NCBI GenBank assembly: GCA_937136425.1
Contig: CAKZON010000059.1
Coordinates: 1 to 56,280, forward strand
Source of the DNA: an uncultured Crocinitomix sp.
Lineage (GTDB): Bacteria; Bacteroidota; Bacteroidia; Flavobacteriales_D; Crocinitomicaceae
Length of the DNA: 56,280 bases
Direction: 5' to 3'
The stretch's first letter is position 1, and every line of letters begins with the position of its first letter. The position numbers were made by a program, and so were the translations under genes. Positions 18,101 through 27,600 of the stretch are shown here, piece after piece. The notes beneath the pieces are model-generated. The model saw nothing but the letters and a program-made list of their open reading frames with translations, made no database searches and was not told the DNA's origin.

Positions 18101-18312
18101 AGATTTTGGTTCAATAGTTTAAACAGGGGCCTCATTTCTTAATAACGCACTTATTTTCAAAAGGTTTGTTTAGCGTTAAACTCCTATCAATTAATACCTC
18201 TTCTATTCAAATAATTTTCAATAAAAAAGTAAATCTAAATGAATGATTTGGAAGGTAATTTCAGATTCTAACCACGCTTTTTTTTCCCGTTTTATCTTAC
18301 AAAATCATAAAA

Positions 18313-18328
18313 TACCACAAATGTGGTA
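18313..18328. promoter_or_regulatory. Palindrome upstream of the imelysin operon, candidate operator
   Basis: taccaca and tgtggta are perfect 7-base arms around two bases. It lies about 35 bases upstream of the candidate -33 element. A second smaller inverted repeat (atacct/aggtat) spans 18344-18361. Either could be an operator. The rest of the gap 18101-18360 shows no gene. Confidence 0.4.
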
Positions 18329-18360
18329 GGCACTTTTGGCCATATACCTTAATCGAGGTA

Positions 18361-18391
18361 TTGCAGTCTTTTTGCCTAGCAAATACTTTTG
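18361..18391 (+). promoter_or_regulatory. Candidate Bacteroidota promoter for the imelysin operon
   Basis: A TTG at 18361-18363 and TACTTTTG at 18384-18391 fit the Bacteroidota TTG / TAnnTTTG pattern, 20 bases apart. The start codon at 18424 lies 33 bases after the -7 box. Confidence 0.5.
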
Positions 18392-18423
18392 CCCTGTTTA
18401 AAATCAATCTAAATAAGAAACAA

Positions 18424-19596
18424 ATGAAATTGAATAAAATTACTCTATTATTGGTTGCTTTACTTTTATTAGGAGCTTGTAAGAAAAAGAAAATTAATAA
18501 CCTAAAATCTGAGTTTAAAGAGACTTACGCCTCAATTGTCCATGCTTCATACGAAGATGCTTATAATGAAGCGCTAGAATTAGAAACTGCAATTAATAAC
18601 TTTATTGCAGCTCCAAGTGCTGATGGTTTTGCAAATGCTAAACAAGCTTGGTTAGATGCACGTGAGCCTTATGGACAAACAGAAGCTTATCGCTTTGCTA
18701 ACGGACCAATTGATGATGCTGATGGACCAGAAGGAGCCTTAAATGCATGGCCATTGGACGAAGGTTATGTTGATTATATTGAAGGTTCGCCATCAGCAGG
18801 AATTATTAATGATGTAGATGTAACAATTTCTGCTGAAGTTCTTGAAGGTTTAAATGAAGTTGGAGGAGAAAAGAACATTAGCATTGGATATCACGCTATT
18901 GAGTTTCTTTTATGGGGACAGGATGACGCTAATACTGCTCTAAAAACTCCTGGTGACAGACCTTATACAGATTACCTGACGGATGGAACAGGAACTGCTG
19001 AAAATCAAGAAAGAAGAGGATTATACCTTAAAGCTTGTGTTCAATTATTGGTTGGTCATTTAAATACACTAGTGAATGAGTGGAAAGTTGGTGGAACTTA
19101 CCGCACGGCTTTCATTAACCAAGCTGATGATGAATCAATGGTAAATATCTTAACTGGAATCGGAGTCTTAAGTAAATCAGAATTAGCGGGTGAACGAATT
19201 TTTACAGCTTTGGATAATCAAGATCAAGAAGATGAGCATTCTTGTTTTGCAGATAATACACACCGTGATGTTATTACAAACTTCGAAGGAATCCAAAACA
19301 TTTATAATGGATCATATACTCGTACAAATGGAACTGTAGTTTCTGGTACTGGTTTAACTGATATTATTGAAAAAGCAAACAAAAAATTAAATGAAGAACT
19401 AACTGAACTGTTTGCAACTTGTAACTCAAATGTAAATGCAATACCTGTTCCTTTTGATCATGCTTTAACACTTGAAAGTCCTGGAGGTTCTGGTGCTATT
19501 AATTCTACCGTAACAAATTTACGTGCATTAGGAGATAAAATTGCAGAAGCTGGAGCAGAATTAAACCTTACAATTAATACAAATTTACCTGAATAA
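18424..19596 (+). CDS. Imelysin-family (peptidase M75-like) lipoprotein
   Basis: A 390-residue lipoprotein starting at ATG 18424, which gives a proper signal and lipobox (LLLGACKKKK, Cys19); the open frame extends to 18361 but that extension overlaps the promoter. Imelysin signs are AWLDAREPYGQTEAYRFANG and the GxHxxE motif GYHAIEFLLWG (Gly155, His157, Glu160), with GDRPYTDY downstream. Imelysins (IrpA, ICMP) are periplasmic or surface proteins linked to iron uptake; peptidase activity is doubtful. First gene of an operon with a di-heme enzyme. Confidence 0.92.
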   Translation: MKLNKITLLLVALLLLGACKKKKINNLKSEFKETYASIVHASYEDAYNEALELETAINNFIAAPSADGFANAKQAWLDAREPYGQTEAYRFANGPIDDADGPEGALNAWPLDEGYVDYIEGSPSAGIINDVDVTISAEVLEGLNEVGGEKNISIGYHAIEFLLWGQDDANTALKTPGDRPYTDYLTDGTGTAENQERRGLYLKACVQLLVGHLNTLVNEWKVGGTYRTAFINQADDESMVNILTGIGVLSKSELAGERIFTALDNQDQEDEHSCFADNTHRDVITNFEGIQNIYNGSYTRTNGTVVSGTGLTDIIEKANKKLNEELTELFATCNSNVNAIPVPFDHALTLESPGGSGAINSTVTNLRALGDKIAEAGAELNLTINTNLPE

Positions 19597-19625
19597 GTAA
19601 ACACTTATAGAACATTGTTAATAAT

Positions 19626-19655
19626 GTGTCACTTGGCTTAATTGTCGAGTGGCAC
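19626..19655 (+). terminator. Hairpin between imelysin and di-heme genes, possible attenuator
   Basis: gtgtcacttgg and tcgagtggcac can pair over 11 positions, three of them G-T, around an 8-base loop, followed by a moderately T-rich stretch. It lies in the 85-base gap inside the operon. It could lower expression of the downstream genes relative to the first imelysin. Confidence 0.45.
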
Positions 19656-19681
19656 AATTGTTATTTAAACCAATAATTAAA

Positions 19682-21064
19682 ATGCATAATAAAGTCCTCA
19701 TTCTAATGACTGTTCTCACTTTTTTTTCATGCAAAAAAGATGAAAACCTATCTCCTTATGAAGAATTAAGTGGAGGGATAAATGGAACTGTATATGATCA
19801 GTCGAGCAATTCTTTTGGTCATCAAATGCCAGGTGCAACTGGCGATAGTGAATTATTATTTTTTGTAGGAAATAGCTTTTTTAGGCAAAATTGGGTCTCT
19901 GCTCCCGCCTCCACTACAGCAAGAGATGGTGTAGGACCTTTATTAAATGCACGCTCATGCTCATCTTGTCATTTTAAAGATGGAAGAGGCGAACCTTTTG
20001 TAGCCAATGGAGAAGAGGCTAAAGGCTTTTTAATTCGATTAAGTATTGATGGAACAGATGAGCACGGTGGTCCTATAGGAGACCCAAATTATGGTGGTCA
20101 ATTTAATGATTTAGCCATTTCTGGTGTAAATGAAGAAGGTGATATTGAAGTAGTTTTCGAATACATAACAGGAAGTTATGATGATGGAACAACCTACACC
20201 CTTAGAAAACCAATATATACACTTACCAATCTAAATTATGGAGCACTTGATGGCTCAATTATGATGTCGCCACGCGTAGGACAACAAATGATAGGATTAG
20301 GATTATTGGAAGCTATTTCAGAACAAACACTGATGAGACTTGCTGATGAGATGGATGCTGACGGTGATGGAATATCAGGTAAAATAAATTATGTTTGGAA
20401 TGTTGAGAAAGGAGCTACAACAGTTGGTAAATTTGGTTGGAAAGCCAATCAGCCTGATTTATTACAGCAAACTGCTGGAGCTTTTCAAGGTGATTTAGGG
20501 ATTAAGTCTCATTTGTTCCCGAGTGAAAACCACACAGATTTGCAAACAGAATGTATGGATTTACCTGATGGAGGAACAGTAGAAATTGATGCAGATGATT
20601 TATACAAAACCTACCTCTATAGCGCCACGTTAGCTGTTCCCGCCCGCAGAAATGTAAACGCTACTAGTGTGCGCAATGGCGAATCATTATTTAGATCAAT
20701 GGACTGTGTTAAATGCCATATTCCAAATCTAACAACAGGTAATGAACATGAGCTCTCCTTTTTAAACAATCAGCACATTCAACCATTTACAGATTTGTTA
20801 TTACATGACATGGGAGAAGAATTAGCAGATGGGCGCCCAGATTATTTAGCAACAGGTACAGAATGGAGAACACAACCTTTATGGGGAATTGGCCTCATTG
20901 AAATTGTGAATGGACACACTTATTTATTGCATGATGGCCGCGCAAGAAACATTGAAGAGGCAATTTTATGGCATGGTGGAGAAGCCGAAAATGCTAAAAA
21001 TCAATTTAAAGCCTTAACCGCACAAGAACGCGAAGATCTAATTATTTATATTAAATCACTTTAA
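19682..21064 (+). CDS. Di-heme oxidoreductase (DUF1111/DHOR family) lipoprotein
   Basis: A 460-residue lipoprotein from ATG 19682 (the frame extends to 19649, but the internal start gives the signal VLTFFSCKK with Cys17). It has two c-type heme sites: CSSCH (Cys93-His97) in LLNARSCSSCHFKDGRGEPF and CVKCH (Cys342-His346). Other family signs are MMSPRVGQQMIGLGLLEAI, GKFGWKANQP and LWGIGL with HDGRARNIEEAILWHGGEA. These are cytochrome c peroxidase-like di-heme proteins, often encoded beside imelysins. A role in redox handling of iron is inference. The next gene starts 5 bases later. Confidence 0.92.
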   Translation: MHNKVLILMTVLTFFSCKKDENLSPYEELSGGINGTVYDQSSNSFGHQMPGATGDSELLFFVGNSFFRQNWVSAPASTTARDGVGPLLNARSCSSCHFKDGRGEPFVANGEEAKGFLIRLSIDGTDEHGGPIGDPNYGGQFNDLAISGVNEEGDIEVVFEYITGSYDDGTTYTLRKPIYTLTNLNYGALDGSIMMSPRVGQQMIGLGLLEAISEQTLMRLADEMDADGDGISGKINYVWNVEKGATTVGKFGWKANQPDLLQQTAGAFQGDLGIKSHLFPSENHTDLQTECMDLPDGGTVEIDADDLYKTYLYSATLAVPARRNVNATSVRNGESLFRSMDCVKCHIPNLTTGNEHELSFLNNQHIQPFTDLLLHDMGEELADGRPDYLATGTEWRTQPLWGIGLIEIVNGHTYLLHDGRARNIEEAILWHGGEAENAKNQFKALTAQEREDLIIYIKSL

Positions 21065-21069
21065 TTATC

Positions 21070-22116
21070 ATGAAGAGTATCCTTAAAGAATCCTTGCAAA
21101 TTGGTATAGTAGTTTGCGTTATTATAGGCATTGGTTATGCTTGCAAAAAGAACCGTTTTAAAAAAGAAGTTTTTTTAGAAGAAATGTACACTTACAAGGC
21201 AGAACCTGAAATAAATGCTGCAATAAATGCTACAGACTTACTGCAATCTTCATGGGCTGTGTATAGTACCAATTCCACAGCTGATAATTTTGCAACGGTA
21301 ATCAGTAACTATTCAGTTGTAGCGAATCAAATGGAAGAAATTAGTTTTTATAATTTAGGTGATGTTAGTGCCGTTTATGTTTTTAGCAGGTTCTATAAAA
21401 CGACTGTCGACACCAATGGAATTATTGATGCATTTAACGCACAAGAATCATTTGCTGAAAATGATATTGCCAATTACGTTAATACAAGAAAAGGTTTGTT
21501 TGCATTGGAGTATTTGCTTTATAGCACTTCCTTTGCAGATTCATTAACCGAACCAAAGTTCATTAATTTTGTTGATGCCCACCTCTCCTACCTTCATTCA
21601 TCAGCAACTGAATTTCAAAATACTTGGAATATTTATCAAAAAAACTTCATTAAAAATGATGGCGAAGGCGTAAGCGATTCTTACAATATTGTAATTAACA
21701 GAATTATTCATGTATTAGAGGACTTAATTAGCAAACGAATTGCAGAACCGCTTGATGGAAATGATCATAAATTGGCAGTTGGTCATTACGCTAACAAGGC
21801 ATTGGAAAAGATTAAAGTACAAGTACTTCAATTACAACAAATATACTTAGGTATTGGAACTGAAACGTTTAATTCTGTTTACAACAACGTTAGAAAAAAG
21901 AATAAAAAACTGGCTGACAAAGTCAGCGAAAAATTTGAAGAGACAGTGACTTTTGGAAATGCTATGACTAATGAAATGGATTATTATATCAATACCGACT
22001 CTACTCCACTTGTAGACTATAAAAACTTATTAATTGAGTTATTGGCATTCTTTAAAGGAGATATTCAGGATGAATTAAATATCATAATTACTTTTGGAGA
22101 CACAGATGGAGATTAA
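21070..22116 (+). CDS. Degenerate imelysin-family protein
   Basis: A 348-residue protein with an N-terminal hydrophobic segment ending in a lipobox-like GIGYACKK (Cys25). The fold pattern follows imelysins: an N-terminal helical region, RKGLFALEYLLYS at the place of GxHxxE, and a C-terminal helical bundle. The motif's His is Phe144 here while Gly142 and Glu147 remain by alignment, so the metal site is probably altered. Imelysin-like proteins with changed motifs exist and may bind different ligands. It is preceded by the di-heme gene and followed 16 bases later by a membrane protein. Confidence 0.8.
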   Translation: MKSILKESLQIGIVVCVIIGIGYACKKNRFKKEVFLEEMYTYKAEPEINAAINATDLLQSSWAVYSTNSTADNFATVISNYSVVANQMEEISFYNLGDVSAVYVFSRFYKTTVDTNGIIDAFNAQESFAENDIANYVNTRKGLFALEYLLYSTSFADSLTEPKFINFVDAHLSYLHSSATEFQNTWNIYQKNFIKNDGEGVSDSYNIVINRIIHVLEDLISKRIAEPLDGNDHKLAVGHYANKALEKIKVQVLQLQQIYLGIGTETFNSVYNNVRKKNKKLADKVSEKFEETVTFGNAMTNEMDYYINTDSTPLVDYKNLLIELLAFFKGDIQDELNIIITFGDTDGD

Positions 22117-22132
22117 TCTATAATAAAACACA

Positions 22133-22612
22133 ATGGAAGACTATGCACTAGCTCGCATTATTCATGTAATAGCAGTCATTTTATGGATTGGTGGTGTAGC
22201 AATGGTCACTACAGTAATCATTCCTGCAGTAAAAAAACTAAAATCCAAAGAAGAGCAAATCAAAACCTTTGAAGAGATTGAAGGCCGTTTTGCCTTGCAG
22301 GCCAAAATCACTACACTACTTACTGGGCTTAGTGGGTTTTATATGTTATACGCGCTTGATGGGTGGGACCGCTATTTAGATTATCGATTTTGGTGGATTC
22401 ATGCAATGACCTTAGTTTGGATTCTGTTTACATTAATTCTTTATGTTTTAGAACCACTTTTACTACATAAACTCTTCAAGAAATATGCTAATGAAAACCC
22501 ATCAAAAACATTTGCCTTTATTCATAAAGCGCATTGGGTATTATTGATATTGAGTTTAATTACTACAGCAGGAGCCGTAGCAGGCAGTCATGGATGGTTT
22601 TTCGTTAAATAG
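22133..22612 (+). CDS. CopD-like four-helix membrane protein
   Basis: A 159-residue protein with four hydrophobic helices (about 5-28, 52-72, 85-108, 128-152). Conserved-looking His residues in the helices (RIIHVIAVILWIGG, WWIHAMTLVW, IHKAHWVLL) suggest a heme- or copper-binding membrane protein like the CopD/DUF2269 type. It ends the imelysin/di-heme operon and may pass electrons between the quinone pool and the di-heme protein; this is inference. Assignment to an exact family is not certain. Confidence 0.65.
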   Translation: MEDYALARIIHVIAVILWIGGVAMVTTVIIPAVKKLKSKEEQIKTFEEIEGRFALQAKITTLLTGLSGFYMLYALDGWDRYLDYRFWWIHAMTLVWILFTLILYVLEPLLLHKLFKKYANENPSKTFAFIHKAHWVLLILSLITTAGAVAGSHGWFFVK

Positions 22613-22761
22613 TTTGTACTTGTTTAAATGGAATTATTAATTCTTGTAAACACGCAAGGTGACAATTATCATATCATTAAACTCTGATCAATTACAAATA
22701 AAATCAAAACTAAAAGGTATTTTAGTGCTTGATAAACACTTAGAGCAAACAATTTAAGACT

Positions 22762-23244
22762 ATGAAATTAACATACCTAACAGCAGCATTTATGGGTAGT
22801 TTTTTACTATTCAATTGCGGAGGAAATGAATCTACAACTGATACTGAAGACGTAACTTCAGAGGATACAGTGGTAACTGAAGCAATAATTGAAACAACAA
22901 CAGAATCAACCCCTCATGACTTAGTTATGATTGACAATCAGAAATGGACGATTGATGAAGGAATGAAATTATCTATTGACTCTATTGAAATGAGAATGTC
23001 AAGATTTAGAGCGCAAACATTAGAGGACTACGCTTTTTTATCAGATGATTTGGAGCACCATACTAAATCTATTATTTCTAATTGCACAATGAAGGGACAG
23101 GCGCATGATGAGCTTCATAAATGGTTATTACCTTTTATTGATCTTAGAAAATCAATGGATAGTATTGAACAAGTTTCGGAAGGAGATGCAATTGCCGAAG
23201 AAATTAAAAGTGAATTAACTATTTTCGACACATATTTTGAATAA
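22762..23244 (+). CDS. Small lipoprotein of unknown function
   Basis: A 160-residue lipoprotein: signal ending SFLLFNCGG (Cys19), then a low-complexity linker rich in T, E and D (about 24-50) typical of Bacteroidota surface or periplasmic lipoproteins, then a helical domain with several His (LEHHTKSIISNCTMKGQAHD). No family recognised. The His/Cys/Met content (one Cys with several His) could bind metal, which would suit the upstream heme operon, but this is speculation. A strong terminator follows. Confidence 0.65.
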   Translation: MKLTYLTAAFMGSFLLFNCGGNESTTDTEDVTSEDTVVTEAIIETTTESTPHDLVMIDNQKWTIDEGMKLSIDSIEMRMSRFRAQTLEDYAFLSDDLEHHTKSIISNCTMKGQAHDELHKWLLPFIDLRKSMDSIEQVSEGDAIAEEIKSELTIFDTYFE

Positions 23245-23324
23245 GATTCATTATTTACTGTAACAACTTATTGGAGCACTTAAAATTATTGAATAAGAAC
23301 TTTAAGTAGCTCAATTTCATATTC

Positions 23325-23358
23325 AAAGGGCAGGATCTAAAATAGAATCCTGCCCTTT
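23325..23358. terminator. Bidirectional intrinsic terminator
   Basis: A perfect 12-bp stem (aaagggcaggat / atcctgcccttt) around a 10-base loop, with T-run on the plus side and A-run on the other side. It sits between convergent genes ending at 23244 and 23375 and can serve both. Confidence 0.85.
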
Positions 23359-23374
23359 TGATTTATAAGTGATT

Positions 23375-24346
23375 TTATTCTATCACTAATTGCTTGAAAG
23401 CTCTATTGTTCTCATCTTTTTCATTGATTAATACGTAGTAAGTCCCTGGTGTTAAATGTTCTAAATTCATTCCTACTTCACTCTTGTTATTAAGACCATT
23501 TTCTGTGTGCAAAATCTCGCCTGTAACACTATAAACTGTTGCTGATTGAATTGTTAAACCATTTACTGATTGTAAAGTAAATTGTCCATTTCCCGGATTT
23601 GGAAATAAAGACACATTATCAGATGAAATTGTTTGCTCCTCTACTCCAACATCAGACATATCTATAATTTCTGAAGCTCTTCCTTCTCTATAATTTACTC
23701 TTTTAGTTACTTTTCTACTGCAACATGCTCCTGTTTGTGGATTAAAATAGAATATTGTAATACTAAAGGCATAGCTGCCATCATCAAAATAAGTGAAAAT
23801 AAACGGTAAACTTTGACTCAAAATTCTTCCATCTCCAAACTCAACTAAATATCCAAAATTGTTCACATTTGTTATTGATCCAGCATGCTCAACCTCAAAT
23901 GGCCCTGTTCCGGTTACCGTAAAATCGAAATTATCTAGATGAATACACGGATCACATGCCCCTGTTACCACCACGTCTTTACAATATTGTGTTTTACAAC
24001 ATTCTTCCCCGTTTGTTGACCAAATTGTGGCACATACCGTATATGTTCCTGGTGCATCAAACGAATGATAGGTTGCTGCCGTATTAGTTTCAATATATGT
24101 ATTACCATCTCCAAAATCCCATTCAATATTTAAATAATAAACTCCTAAGGAATCATGCGTTGGCAAAATATCTTGGAAAAACCAATATGAACAGGGCAAC
24201 CCGCCAACCGGTAATGCATAAAATTCTAGGTCAACAGAATCAATACAAGGATCAGGAAGTACTGGAATTGGATCAATGTCAATTTGGCTCATAGCATTGG
24301 TTGATAAACCTAATGCTAGCAATGCGAATAGATAAACTTTTTTCAT
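23375..24346 (-). CDS. PKD-domain protein with T9SS sorting domain
   Basis: A 323-residue exported protein starting at 24346, where the signal peptide KKVYLFALLALGLSTNAMSQ begins; the longer frame to 24397 lacks this. Two PKD-like domains follow: IEWDFGDGNTYIE...FDAPGTYTVCA (about 75-130) and VEFGDGRILSQ...YFDDGSYAFSI (about 160-210). Several Cys residues suggest disulfides. The C-terminal about 70 residues are a T9SS type A sorting domain (LFPNPGNGQFTLQ, LTPGTYYVLI, KQLVIE). Probably a surface or secreted adhesion protein; ligand unknown. Confidence 0.85.
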   Translation of the reverse strand: MKKVYLFALLALGLSTNAMSQIDIDPIPVLPDPCIDSVDLEFYALPVGGLPCSYWFFQDILPTHDSLGVYYLNIEWDFGDGNTYIETNTAATYHSFDAPGTYTVCATIWSTNGEECCKTQYCKDVVVTGACDPCIHLDNFDFTVTGTGPFEVEHAGSITNVNNFGYLVEFGDGRILSQSLPFIFTYFDDGSYAFSITIFYFNPQTGACCSRKVTKRVNYREGRASEIIDMSDVGVEEQTISSDNVSLFPNPGNGQFTLQSVNGLTIQSATVYSVTGEILHTENGLNNKSEVGMNLEHLTPGTYYVLINEKDENNRAFKQLVIE

Positions 24347-24371
24347 AATTTTTGTGTTTAATGATTTGTAA

Positions 24372-24379
24372 CAAATGTA
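24372..24379 (-). promoter_or_regulatory. Candidate -7 promoter box for the PKD protein
   Basis: Minus-strand reading TACATTTG matches TAnnTTTG and lies 25 bases upstream of the start at 24346. A -33 element is not obvious. The remainder of the 24380-24631 gap between the divergent genes holds no gene. Confidence 0.4.
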
Positions 24380-24631
24380 TAGCGACAGTAAAGCCATAAA
24401 AAACCCTTTTTTGGTGATACGTCACTTTTAAAATCGCAAAAACACAACATTAAAAACCTAAATATCAATACACTACCTGTTTCAAACATCATTTTAAAAA
24501 AGTAGAACTCTCCCCCGGTAATGGAACGAAATAAGCATCACTTCCTTTTTTCAGACTGATACTTAACAAAAATTCAGATAATGCCTTATTTTTATGAACA
24601 AGCAGTGGCCTAACTAAATACATTAGCTCTT

Positions 24632-27600
24632 ATGAATAACGGACTTACTCCAAATGAAATTTTTAATCATCATGTTCGCATTACATCTTATTTAGAAGCC
24701 AAAAACACAGTACTTTCAGATACCGAGCGTCTAGACATTTTAAAAATTGCCAATCGTAGCGCATCTTATCCTTATGAGGTGCAGTTTAAAATAGCACAAC
24801 TATTTGTTAAATACAATACGCAACTAACACTCCCCAATTGGCAATATGAAACCATGCCAAAAAAAGTGGAATTGGAATGGCTAAAGGCCTGCTTTTTGCA
24901 TGACTCTAACTGGAAAATTGATCCAACCAATCCCTTTCATATTCTTATTCTTACTGATTTATTGAGTAGTTCTATTATTGTTCCTCAAACAAGAATTACC
25001 CTCTTTTTAGAATCTAATATTTATTTGCTACAAAAGCACGCCATTCTTTTTATTAAAAGAGGGTTAGAAAAAGGGCATTACAATTTTAAATGGGCCAAAT
25101 CACGTATTAAAAGTCTTTTTAACTCAGAGAATGATTCTTTAATATTGGGAGCCTTAGAAGTAATAAACCACTTCCCTTTCATTTTTGATGATTTTCCAGA
25201 AAAAGAGTTTTGGATTATCAGTAAAAAAAGTGAAACGATTCAAACTGCTTTTATTGATCAGTTAAAGCATCATCCAAATCATGAATTAATGCAAAGAATT
25301 CTGGAAGGTGAAAGCTGGTCTTTAGAAATAAAAAAAGTTGTTATTAACAACCTCAAACACGCTAATAACGCTGCAATCATTCCCACATTGTTCAACCTTT
25401 TTAAAAGAAGTGATGAAAGGTTAGGTTCAACAATAGTGAAAACCCTAATCAACTTAAATAAAAGAGGTTTTAAACTCGATAAAAAACAGCTAAACATATT
25501 GCTAGAAACTTATGCAAAGAGCAACTACTATAGAGGTTCTGAAATTGCAGAATTAATAGCTGAAATAGATCAGGAAAAGCTGAATCTATTTACACAAAAT
25601 CAAAATACGAGTCTCAAAAGAAAATTAAGCTTACTTGTTTCGTTAAATAATAAAAAGGGACATGAAGCCTTATGCAAGCTCTATCCTACTCTAAAAAAAG
25701 GTTCAGAAAAAACACTGGTTTTAGATGCTTTTTTAGCTTTATCTCATTTTAATTCGGAGGACTCTATTTTAAGTCATTTTGATGAGTTGCCTGGACAAAG
25801 CATGCGCTTTTTGTACTATTTGGGCAATAATAAAACAGCTAATTTTTTAAAAGAAAAGCTCAACATAAATGCCCCTACATTTGAAAAGATTAATGTGTAT
25901 GACTGGGAGGAGCAAGCCGTTACATTTTTATTAGAACTCAGCACAAAACCGGCTGACATTCTTAATGAAATTGCAAAATGGAACCCTCCGTATTTTAATC
26001 AAATCACTGCAGCATTACACCCTCAGGTGGATGGTTCTTTTTTCGAACAAATTGCTCCTAAACTTGCGTCAAGCTCCTCACCCTCTGACCTAAAGCGCCT
26101 CATGAAAAAGCTCATATCTTTTGAAGATAAGCGAGGACTTTCAATCCTAAGTAAGTTGGTATTGCATGATAACGAAGAGGTTCGAAATAGAGCCGTTAAG
26201 TCAATTGGCAAATTATTAGGAAACTTATACGATAATAAAAAAATTTCACCGCGAACTCTTCTTAAATACAGTGTAGATGAGGCAGTTTTGAAAGCTAAAA
26301 CTTTTCTATTAATTAATTTACTCAAACAGGAGCAACACAACTTTGAAAACCAGACAATAATTCTCCAATATTTGGCAAATGCTGCGGATAAAGATTTAAT
26401 CGAGCAAAACATGGAAATCTTTTTAGCACCAAATAACGTGCATTTAGAAAAGATTGGAATTGAAATTATAGGCAACACAAAATCTAATAACTTATCAAAA
26501 AAATTATTGCCCTTTTTGACACTTGATTCTGATATTTTCAGAATGCGTCAGGCAATTATTGCCAGTAAAAAAATTGGGAGCCACGCATTAACAGAAAGCA
26601 TTATAAAATTGTTGCATCACCGTAACATGAACATAAAAAAGGCCGTGGTGGACTATTTAAGTCTTCACTGGAATTATTCTGCTATTCAGCCCCTATTCAA
26701 TATTCTAAAATACAACGATAATAGCGGACTAAGAGCAGCTGTAAAAGCTGCATTAAAAAATATGTTGTTTGGTGGCTACCTAAGTTATGCATTGAATGTG
26801 CTTGAATATTGTAAGACCAACCGCGAAAAAGAGCTCATGCTTAATGCAATTGATTCTGAGGATTATAAATTGATTAATGAAATAGGAAGAATTCATGCAA
26901 ATAGAGGGTTTAACATAGAAATGAATGAAGCCCAAAACTCTATAAAAGAGTCTGGCTTGCAATTAAATTCTGAAGCAATAACATCTTGTCAAAATGCCAT
27001 GCAAGAATTAATTGCCAATGATTCTGATAAAAACAAAAAACGTTTGCGTAAAAGCATACAGTTGTTGAATAAACACGAGTTTGTTTTAATTACTGACGAA
27101 CTTAGATTAAATATTGAGCATCATCCAGAATTAGCATTTTCATTATTGGACATTTTAAGACAAAGAGGCGGCATAATTGATCCTAAAAACCTATACATAG
27201 CAGCTTCTGCTAACGACAATGATATTAGAAATTGGGCTTTTCCAGCATTCTTGCAAACAGAGAACAATTTTGACAAGGTTCAGCAATTAAAAATGAATAA
27301 AAACCTTGCTAAGTTAACAACGGAATATTTTATCTCAACAAACTCTAAAAAGGTAATTAATTGGGCGATAAACGAACATGACGATAATTTAGCACAACAT
27401 ATATTCAATTCCTTTAAACACTGGGAATTTCAAGAAGTGGAACAGCTAAATACAGCGTTACTAAGCAATAACACCCGTCATGTCTTACGTTGGCTATCTC
27501 ACAATCCTTTAATTAAATCAATTACCCTACCTACCCTTTTTAAACTTTGCAAAACACAAGATAAAGTTAGTTTAATCGAAAAACTTTCTGAAGAAGACAT

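Noticed and set aside
26023..26478. 151-codon minus-strand frame inside the HEAT-repeat gene
   Set aside because: Antisense to a long continuous gene; composition is Cys/Ser-rich as expected for a shadow frame.
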